Positions 56,501-64,000 of a stretch of DNA of 64,000 nucleotides are shown here, piece by piece. The notes beneath the pieces were generated by a model. It saw only the letters and a program-made list of their open reading frames with translations, had not been told where the DNA came from and made no database searches. The stretch lies in assembly GCA_030248225.1 (NCBI GenBank), contig JASANE010005173.1, forward strand, positions 1-64,000, written 5' to 3'. This stretch comes from Trileptium ribeirensis. Its lineage: Eukaryota > Nematoda > Enoplea > Enoplida > Thoracostomopsidae. Both the position numbers and the translations under genes were made by a program. Numbering within the stretch: position 1 is the first letter of the stretch; each line of letters opens with the position of its first letter.

Positions 56501-59500
56501 TTATTTTCTCACATCTTTTCTTCTATCTAAGTCCACACGAACCGGCCCGCCCTGTGAGTGTCTATTTGTGAAACGTTCCAATTACTGACTACCAAGAGTC
56601 GACGACTCTTGTTTACGAGATAACTATTTGATTCTAATCACAATCTTTTTTTCTTCTATCTTTATAGTTTAGTCCAGTTCTTAGGGTGGTTGGGGATTGA
56701 CCGGCCCAGGCACTTCTGTGTAGATGCTGATTTGTGAAACGTTCCAATTACTGACTACCAAGAGTCGACGACTCTTGTTAGGAGATAACTATTTGATTCT
56801 AATCACAATCTTTTTTCTTCTATCTTTATAGTTTAGTCCAGTTCTTAGGGTGGTTGGGGTTGACCGGCCCAGGCACTTCTTGTGTAGAGTGCTGATTTGT
56901 GAAACGTTCCAATTATGACTACCAAGAGTCGACGACTCTTGTTTACGAGATAACTATTTTAATTCTAATCACAATCTTTTTTCTTCTATCTTTATAGTTT
57001 AGTCCAGTTCTTAGGGTGGTTGGGGATTAACCGGCCCAGGCACTTCTGTAGTAGATGCTGATTTGTGAAACGTTCCAATTACTGACCCTACCAAGAGTCG
57101 ACGACTCTTGTTTACGAGATAACTATTTGATTCTAATCACAATCTTTTTTTCTTCTATCTTTATAGTTTAGTCCAGTTCTTAGGGGTGGTTGGGGATTGA
57201 CCGGCCCAGGCACTTCTGTGTAGTAGATGCTGATTTGTGAAACGTTCCAATTACTGACTCCAAGAGTCGACGACTCTTGTTTACGAGATAACTATTTGAT
57301 TCTAATCACAATCTTTTTTCTTCTATCTTTATAGTTTAGTCCAGTTCTTAGGGTGGTTGGGGATTGACCGGCCCAGGCACTTCTGTGTAGTAGATGCTGA
57401 TTTGTGAAACGTTCCAATTACTGACTACCAAGAGTCGACGACTCTTGTTTGCGAGATAACTATTTGATTCTAATCACAATCTTTTTTCTTCTATCTTTAT
57501 AGTTTAGTCCAGTTCTTAGGGTGGTTGGGGATTGACCGGCCCAGGCACTTCTGTGTAGTAGATGCTGATTTGTGAAACGTTCCAATTACTGACTACCAAG
57601 AGTCGACGACTCTTGTTTACGAGATAACTATTTGATTCTAATCACAATCTTTTTTCTTCTATCTTTATAGTTTAGTCCAGTTCTTAGGGTGGTTGGGGAT
57701 TGACCGGCCCAGGCACTTCTGTGTAGTAGATGCTGATTTGTGAAACGTTCCAATTACTGACTACCAAGAGTCGACGACTCTTGTTTACGAGATAACTATT
57801 TGATTCTAATCACAATCTTTTTTCTTCTATCTTTATAGTTTAGTCCAGTCTTAGGGTGGTTGGGGATTGACCGGCCCAGGCACTTCTGTGTAGTAGATGC
57901 TGATTTGTGAAACGTTCCAATTACTGACTACCAAGAGTCGACGACTCTTGTTTGCGAGATAACTATTTGATTCTAATCACAATCTTTTTTCTTCTATCTT
58001 TATAGTTTAGTCCAGTTCTTAGGGTGGTTGGGGATTGACCGGCCCAGGCACTTCTGTGTAGTAGATGCTGATTTGTGAAACGTTCCAATTACTGACTACC
58101 AAGAGTCGACGACTCTTGTTTACGAGATAACTATTTGATTCTAATCACAATCTTTTTTCTTCTATCTTTATAGTTTAGTCCAGTTCTTAGGGTGGTTGGG
58201 GATTGACCGGCCCAGGCACTTCTGTGTAGTAGATGCTGATTTGTGAAACGTTCCAATTACTGACTACCAAGAGTCGACGACTCTTGTTTACGAGATAACT
58301 ATTTGATTCTAATCACAATCTTTTTTCTTCTATCTTTATAGTTTAGTCCAGTTCTTAGGGTGGTTGGGGATTGACCGGCCCAGGCACTTCTGTGTAGATG
58401 CTGATTTGTGAAACGTTCCAATTACTGACTACCAAGAGTCGACGACTCTTGTTTACGAGATAACTATTTGATTCTAATCACAATCTTTTTTCTTCTATCT
58501 TTATAGTTTAGTCCAGTTCTTAGGGTGGTTGGGGATTGACCGGCCCAGGCACTTCTGTGTAGTAGATGCTGATTTGTGAAACGTTCCAATTACTGACTAC
58601 CAAGAGTCGACGACTCTTGTTTACGAGATAACTATTTGATTCTAATCACAATCTTTTTTCTTCTATCTTTATAGTTTAGTCCAGTTCTTAGGGTGGTTGG
58701 GGATTGACCGGCCCAGGCACTTCTGTGTAGTAGATGCTGATTTGTGAAACGTTCCAATTACTGACTACCAAGAGTCGACGACTCTGCTGGATAATGCGAC
58801 ACAATTAAGTTTCTCTATATAAGTCATATCATCCATATCCAATTCAAATTTTTCTTACTTCACGACCGCCGTTTTCAGTTTTGCCACGCCCGCTTTCTTC
58901 CCCAGGCTTATGGCCCACATGGGATTGAATGACTACCCCAGCAATGTTATTGGACTCCCATATTCGGATCGTCAAGTTCATGGACCATCGACTTAGACCC
59001 AACATTATATACATTACCAAAACAGAGAGCGTTATTTAATTTTAAAACATGGGTGCCGATAGGGGGATAATGGGGTTACCCCTAAGGGTCGCTACGCCGC
59101 TCCCCCACCCCTCACCCCAAATATTTTGCTTCCCCCTCTCCTGCGCGCAGACGGCGCGCGAAGAAGTTTTAGCCAACTGGCCAAAATCCGGTGAAAATCA
59201 GGAAAACACAAGTTGAAAAATGGGGAAAATTGCAACCAAATTGGTAAAAAAGGACAAATTAGGAAAACATTTATCGTAAATTGGCAAAAATGGGGGAAAT
59301 TTTTAATTTCCTTAAAATTGCAGACGTTAAACCCACCCCCGAGGCCTCACCTAGACTATGTACCCACTAAGCCAATGGGTCTTCGACACCTTTGCTTTAA
59401 ATATATACAGCCAAAAATGAACAGTATTAATCAAGTCAGTCAATCAATCAATCAATCAATCAATCAATGTTAATCAAATCAATCAATATTACCTCAAGGT

Positions 59501-62377
59501 CAATCGTGTTCCTCGATGAGTTAAACGACTCAGTAGGGCACAAAGTGGCCGGCGTCGCTTCCTTGTTCGATTCCACGGCGGCTGACAGATTTGATTTTGT
59601 CTTCTCCTGCGCTGACGAAGTTGATACCAATTCGATCATGTGCGCAGGAGTTGGAGCAGCAGTAGCTACGTCGGTATTGCAGTTTGTCGAGCCAATTTTG
59701 TTGTTCGATAGCGAAAAACCCTCGGTACTAATCGCAGGTGCCTGTTGACAATCATCATCATCGTTCGATTTGATGCTGATCCATCGATTACGAGCTGTTG
59801 CTGACAAGGCGTTATCGGACGTAGTTGTGGAAAGCAGTAAATCACTAGTATCACGCTTTTGATCACATAACAATGAGCAATCGTTGCCGCCAATGAGAAC
59901 ATTCGTGGTTGCCGACGGAGATGTGGCTCTCCGTTTCCTGGCAGTGGTGATAGGCTCTAGGTCGAATTGTTCCTTAGCCATCGCCGCTTGGGTTGACGTT
60001 TTGCTCGAAACTCTTGCTGCACCTGCACAAGATGACGTTCTCGATCGGACGTACGGCGACGATGAAGACGAAGAATCGTTTTTGTCTTCACTTCTTCCCG
60101 CCGATCCCGAAATATTCGACTCCGCCGCGGCTGATAACGATGTTACCGAAGCCGGACTATTATCGTTGCTAACACCGCTGCTGCTGCTGCTGCTGTTACT
60201 TTTGCTGTTTCGACTATTCAAGGCCGGGTCATCCTTATCGTCGTTCAATTGTCGAGACGATCTTTCATCTTCAGCGTGTCTTTGTTCATCCTGTTGGTTT
60301 TTGTCTCTCGACGATATTCCTGTTGCTGCCGGTGGTGGTGGTGCAGTTGTTGATCCTGCTGTTGCATTGTTGCTGCTGCTACTACTACTGCCGGCATCAC
60401 AACTGTAATGCCCGCTGTCGATAGAATTGGATGGCGATGTCCGCAAAAGCAGCAACTGAGGCGATGAAGACTCGGAAAGCGACAGTGACTTAGCAGTCGA
60501 CATTGACGGTGTTGCTGCGGTTAACAGCGATGTTGCCACCGTCGATGAAGTTGCTGTCCGTGTACTACTAGCTTTGTTGGCTCCGATCATAGACGAGGTA
60601 GTGCGGAGAACATCGTCGTTTGTTGAGCCACAGGCGTCATCGTCAAGGGCAGTTGTTGTGCTAGACAGCCGTGTGGGGCTGTTTGAAGCACTTTTGCTAG
60701 CTGAAATATATAAGTCCTATATACATACCAGTAACTCTATCGAGATGGCAGAGGGTAGTGAAACATAGATACACCTAAGCCTTTTGCGTGGTTGCGCGCA
60801 CAACCAATAAGCTCTCGATAGCATACGTCGATATGTGTTTTATTACACGATATCGCACAAGTTAGAATAAAACTAAACCCGGCAATGAGTTTCCCATGCC
60901 CGAACACTCGAAGTAAAACTTTTCCGCCGCCCTTGATGTCATAACAAATTTTCGCATTTTGGGTCTAGGAACCACGAGGGTGCCATACCTCAAAATCTAT
61001 AAGTCCAGAACCAGAGCCTTAATCGAAAAACAAAAAAGCAGCATCGGCATTCATCATTTTACTATAAAATAAAACCAACAGAAGAAAAAATTTAAAGTTA
61101 AGATAAAAATAACTTTGCTTTCGTGAACCGTACTAATATGGGGTAAAAAAGCCCTCATTTTGACCTCTGATGCAACAATCAGACCTCAAATCAAAAAAAG
61201 GCTGGGAGTTGTACACGGTAAAATCGACTATGTAGGTTCAAATGAGTCCAAGATAGTGAAAATGGGTCCCGAGTTATGGCCGATCACTCACACACAGACG
61301 GAATTTAAAACCTTTCACTGCTGCACCACACAATCTCCTCCACGTTACACCACGCTCAGAAAATCCCTACATATGCATGGTCTGACACTGGACTAGTTAC
61401 CCACCCCCCCCTTGATGAGCCCGTCTACAATTGAAATAAAATAAAATTAACAGATTAACGGTTGAATTCGTGTACCGTCGAATGATTGCCAAACGCATGC
61501 GGATGCTACGGATCGTGCCTCGGCTGTACCGTAAGGGTGTCGAGAGCGGCATACGCAAACCATTGCGCTATCTAGAAGCTGTTACTGGGTTCCTTAAGCA
61601 ATAACGACTAATTTACGAACGTGCAAACGTACATCATACGACAAAGTCAGATAATAAAACACTAAACGACGTAGGAGCTGCGCTCCTCTAATCGCCATTA
61701 ATAATATCAAAATTTTGCTCAAATTTTATTAAAATATTAAAAATATGTAAAAAAATGACCCTACTCATTCACTAACCTCCGCTGCCAGCCGCTACAACAG
61801 GGCTTTGGGAATTTTCGAATTTTTTCCGCTTTTTCGGCGGTGCCATCGTCATATCCGACACGGTGGATCGTTGTGCGGCTGACGTTGACGGTAGATGGAG
61901 TTGGTCGACGATCGTGGAGGATGATGATTGTTGGGACGATGGCGACTTTTGATCGAATCCATTTTCAGTTCCATCATCACAACTACTGCTCGGATCTGAT
62001 GCTGAAGCCGCGGCGGTGGTAGTTGTTGTTGTTGTTGTAAGCAATCCAGATGTTGTGCGGCTAGCTTCATCTAAAGTTGACATCGCTGTTGCCGACGACA
62101 TAAGCCCTGCAGTTGTTGCGATACTTCGTGTTGACAATGAAGCTGATGATGACGATGTTAGCAACGAATTAGCCAACAATTGTGGGGATGGAGATTGATC
62201 CTGTTCCAACGGTCCGCCGCTAACGAGGCTAGTCGAGCCTGACGTCAACGTATCAACAATTGACGTTGACGCTTGGATTGATGGCACGGATTCGACCATG
62301 ATCGATTCAGATTGTTGACCAACGTCCATCTGGGGCTCCGATAACATGGATTTTGACGAGGGAATCGGAGGTGCGGA
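48710..62377 (-). CDS. Unidentified Ser/Thr/Ala/Asn-rich, probably nuclear protein; three exons of a partial gene
   Basis: Exons 61777-62377, 59493-60700 and 48710-50529 join in phases 1 and 0. The product is dominated by Ser, Thr, Ala, Asn and Pro runs, with two basic clusters (PPKKRKK in the first exon, ARKRRA in the second) that look like nuclear localisation signals, and an RRFSLP phospho/14-3-3-like site in the third. Such composition is common in animal transcription and chromatin regulators; no folded domain was recognised. Both ends are missing: the first exon has an acceptor, not a start codon, and the third ends at a donor in phase 0 (GCG/GTAAAG) with no further exon found below 48.7 kb. 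The third exon changes frame twice and needs an extra intron or sequence correction. Confidence 0.72.
50765..51214. mobile_element. Foldback element, relative of 33405-34184
   Basis: GTGTCTTTCCTAAAATTCC at the left and TTCTAGGAAAGACCC at the right, with paired TTTTGGTACCATTC / GAATGGTGCCAAAA and AACCGCCTCGTC... blocks. The arms have diverged and no target duplication is left, so it is older than the intron 7 copy. Confidence 0.72.
51750..52215. mobile_element. Foldback element related to those nested in the giant inverted repeat
   Basis: GTCGCATTTGTCCCGCCACTTTTAAAAGGTGG at the left is mirrored by CTTTAAAAGTGGGACAAATGAC at the right, with GTGTGATGGAGTGTCACACTC beyond it, as in the element at 18617-18945. 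The inner open frames are incidental. Confidence 0.6.
53285..53720 (+). repeat. 16-bp minisatellite, AGGACAATTCGTCCTC
   Basis: About nine near-perfect 16-bp units (53366-53512), then degenerate units (GGACAATTCGTCCCTA, GGACAACTCGTCTCTA and others) to about 53700. Each unit carries a small GGAC..GTCC inverted repeat and a CCTCAGG palindrome. The frames across it are repeat-generated. Confidence 0.95.
53721..54390. other. GC-rich segment between inverted minisatellites
   Basis: Richer in CpG than the surroundings, with long open stretches in several plus frames (for example HLKYFPTFLM, and FSLFLCHAQSEDLFCDDLYD after a stop) but no single intact frame and no recognised domain. It may be a captured or decayed coding segment carried by a foldback element. 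Confidence 0.35.
54395..54510 (-). repeat. Degenerate 16-bp minisatellite in inverse orientation
   Basis: GACGAATTGTCTGGA, GAATTGTCCGGAGGCGAG and similar units are the reverse complement of the units at 53285-53720. Confidence 0.8.
54928..58785 (+). repeat. 168-bp satellite array, about 23 copies
   Basis: The unit runs from TTTACGAGATAACTATTTGA through CTTTTTTCTTCTATCTTTATAG, GGTGGTTGGGGATTGACCGG and GGCACTTCTGTGTAG(TAG)ATG to AGAGTCGACGACTCT. Copies past 57100 are almost identical; those at the left end and near 56100-56580 are eroded or partly deleted. A TAG duplication present in some units separates 165- from 168-bp classes. AGAGTCG-A-CGACTCT is a palindrome with a SalI site in most units. 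The array ends sharply at 58785 after a palindrome. It lies in the large intron of the unknown minus-strand gene. Confidence 0.97.
58786..59435. other. Intron sequence between satellite and exon B
   Basis: No repeat or exon is clear. A C-rich stretch lies near 59090-59150. Confidence 0.4.
59436..59489. repeat. (CAAT)n microsatellite at the exon B donor
   Basis: CAAT repeats begin within a few bases of the minus-strand splice donor of exon B. Confidence 0.9.
59493..60700 (-). CDS. Unknown nuclear-type protein, exon B
   Basis: The acceptor TATTTCAG precedes 60700, and CT completes the split codon from exon A (Ala). The exon encodes about 403 residues with SP/TP sites, poly-Ser runs, PPPPAA, ARKRRATSPS and an acidic DDDD patch. 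It closes at CTTGAG/GTAATA in phase 0, directly followed by an ATTG tetranucleotide repeat in the intron. The long open frame on the opposite strand (59884-60408) is a shadow of this repetitive coding. Confidence 0.78.
60873..61365 (-). repeat. Dispersed repeat family R2, inverted copy
   Basis: Reverse complement of the R2 blocks: CGGCATTCATCATTTTACTAT, GTTAAGATAAAAATAACTTTG, CCTCATTTTGACC, and a truncated CACAATCTCCTCCACGTTAC end. It lies between exons A and B of the unknown gene. Confidence 0.8.
61777..62377 (-). CDS. Unknown nuclear-type protein, exon A
   Basis: The acceptor TTTTTTTAG precedes 62377, and ten open codons lie before the first Met at 62347, so this is an internal exon. It encodes about 200 residues: a Ser-rich acidic start, poly-Thr (eight in a row from ACN codons), a Ser-rich patch, then MAPPKKRKKFENSQSPVV with an SV40-like basic cluster. 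The donor is GGAG/GTTAGT, phase 1. Confidence 0.75.
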
Positions 62378-62639
62378 CTAAAAAAATGACACGTTTGTTT
62401 AACTGAATTGAATTTTACTTCTATTTACGCTCTAGAAATTCTGCCCTTTTCTGCACCAGAAAATATATATATCAGCGAAAGAACCGATTCGACAGTTTGC
62501 GCCTTAAACAAAACCGGTTTATGATAGTGATACCGTTGCGGTAGCAGCCCAATTACCCCGGTATAGTGGTAACCAAGCGGTTTACGCGATTACAGTTCAT
62601 ACGAAACATGAAACACGAAGTCTCAAATGCGAGTGGAAA
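62378..62639. other. Intron sequence before exon A
   Basis: No feature seen. It leads into the 79-bp satellite. Confidence 0.4.
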
Positions 62640-64000
62640 GTTTTTGGATTTCGCGGAATTGGACCACTTTTATGAAGGTTGTCCGCTCCTGCGAAATTGC
62701 TGGCTCCGCTATTGGAAAGTTTTTGGATTTCGCGGAATTGGACCACTTTTATGAAGGTTGTCCGCTCCTGCGAAATTGCTGGCTCCGCTATTGGAAAGTT
62801 TTTGGATTTCGCGGAATTGGACCACTTTTATGAAGGTTGTCCGCTCCTGCGAAATTGCTGGCTCCGCTATTGGAAAGTTTTTGGATTTCGCGGAATTGGA
62901 CCACTTTTATGAAGGTTGTCCGCTCCTGCGAAATTGCTGGCTCCGCTATTGGAAAGTTTTTGGATTTCGCGGAATTGGACCACTTTTATGAAGGTTGTCC
63001 GCTCCTGCGAAATTGCTGGCTCCGCTATTGGAAAGTTTTTGGATTTCGCGGAATTGGACCACTTTTATGAAGGTTGTCCGCTCCTGCGAAATTGCTGGCT
63101 CCGCTATTGGAAAGTTTTTGGATTTCGCGGAATTGGACCACTTTTATGAAGGTTGTCCGCTCCTGCGAAATTGCTGGCTCCGCTATTGGAAAGTTTTTGG
63201 ATTTCGCGGAATTGGACCACTTTTATGAAGGTTGTCCGCTCCTGCGAAATTGCTGGCTCCGCTATTGGAAAGTTTTTGGATTTCGCGGAATTGGACCACT
63301 TTTATGAAGGTTGTCCGCTCCTGCGAAATTGCTGGCTCCGCTATAGGAAAGAATAATGAATACGCGGAATTGGACCACTTTTATGAAGGTTGTCCGCTCC
63401 TGCGAAATTGCTGGCTCCGCTATTGGAAAGTTTTTGGATTTCGCGGAATTGGACCACTTTTATGAAGGTTGTCCGCTCCTGCGAAATTGCTGGCTCCGCT
63501 ATTGGAAAGTTTTTGGATTTCGCGGAATTGGACCACTTTTATGAAGGTTGTCCGCTCCTGCGAAATTGCTGGCTCCGCTATTGGAAAGTTTTTGGATTTC
63601 GCGGAATTGGACCACTTTTATGAAGGTTGTCCGCTCCTGCGAAATTGCTGGCTCCGCTATTGGAAAGTTTTTGGATTTCGCGGAATTGGACCACTTTTAT
63701 GAAGGTTGTCCGCTCCTGCGAAATTGCTGGCTCCGCTATTGGAAAGTTTTTGGATTTCGCGGAATTGGACCACTTTTATGAAGGTTGTCCGCTCCTGCGA
63801 AATTGCTGGCTCCGCTATTGGAAAGTTTTTGGATTTCGCGGAATTGGACCACTTTTATGAAGGTTGTCCGCTCCTGCGAAATTGCTGGCTCCGCTATTGG
63901 AAAGTTTTTGGATTTCGCGGAATTGGACCACTTTTATGAAGGTTGTCCGCTCCTGCGAAATTGCTGGCTCCGCTATTGGAAAGAATATGGATTTCGCGGA
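62640..64000 (+). repeat. 79-bp satellite array, at least 17 copies, open at the window end
   Basis: The unit is GTTTTTGGATTTCGCGGAAT...CTCCGCTATTGGAAA, repeated almost without change. Units 10 (63351) and 18 (63983) replace the GTTTTTGGAT start with GAATAATGAA or GAATATGGAT. Because 79 leaves remainder 1 on division by 3, each 77-codon frame reads the unit in all three phases before a stop. Those frames are products of the repeat, not genes. Confidence 0.98.

Noticed and set aside
54928..58785. CRISPR-like regular spacing
   Set aside because: The whole unit is repeated with no unique spacers, and the host is an animal; it is a satellite.
59884..60408. 174-residue plus-strand frame with Leu runs
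   Set aside because: Shadow of exon B: poly-Ser codons read backwards give poly-Leu. Exon B has matching splice phases on both sides.
62679..63939. Series of 77-residue open frames
   Set aside because: Each is the 79-bp satellite read through three phases; starts are spaced exactly 79 apart.

Overview
The window looks like nuclear DNA of an invertebrate animal. It is AT-rich, the genes carry many introns with GT..AG borders and matching phases, and more of the DNA is repeat than gene. Two genes are recognisable: a chondroitin polymerising factor (CHPF / MIG-22 type) and the spliceosomal WD40 protein PLRG1. A nematode is possible, but nothing seen here fixes the phylum.

Layout. (1) 3090-11795, minus strand: CHPF in three exons; every splice phase agrees and the predicted product is 994 residues. 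Its introns hold two truncated LINE 3' ends and a degenerate satellite. (2) 12.4-18.4 kb: a decayed, rearranged retroelement with a PHD-type finger, an ORF1 nucleic-acid-binding domain split by an apparent intron, and a reverse transcriptase with a broken catalytic motif. (3) 18421-24545: a very large inverted repeat with 2.49-kb arms and a 1.15-kb spacer that contains a tRNA-like sequence. (4) 26312-41073, plus strand: PLRG1, eleven exons recovered with only the short first coding exon missing; its introns hold terminal-inverted-repeat elements, one with a perfect 8-bp target duplication. (5) 42-48 kb: intergenic sequence with dispersed and tandem repeats. (6) 48710-62377, minus strand: three exons of an unidentified Ser/Thr/Ala/Asn-rich, probably nuclear protein. 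Its 9-kb intron holds a 16-bp minisatellite with an inverted counterpart and a 168-bp satellite array of about 23 copies. (7) 62640-64000: a 79-bp satellite running off the window.

The genes show no sign of a shared pathway. CHPF works in the Golgi in chondroitin synthesis, PLRG1 in the nuclear NTC/Prp19 splicing complex, and the third is a likely nuclear regulator of unknown role. CHPF and PLRG1 are transcribed away from each other across about 14.5 kb of transposon-derived DNA. PLRG1 and the third gene point towards each other.

No intact autonomous mobile element or defence system was found. The most unusual structures are the 6.1-kb inverted repeat, the rearranged retroelement with a phase-matched intron in its ORF1, and the minisatellite-flanked segment at 53.3-54.5 kb.
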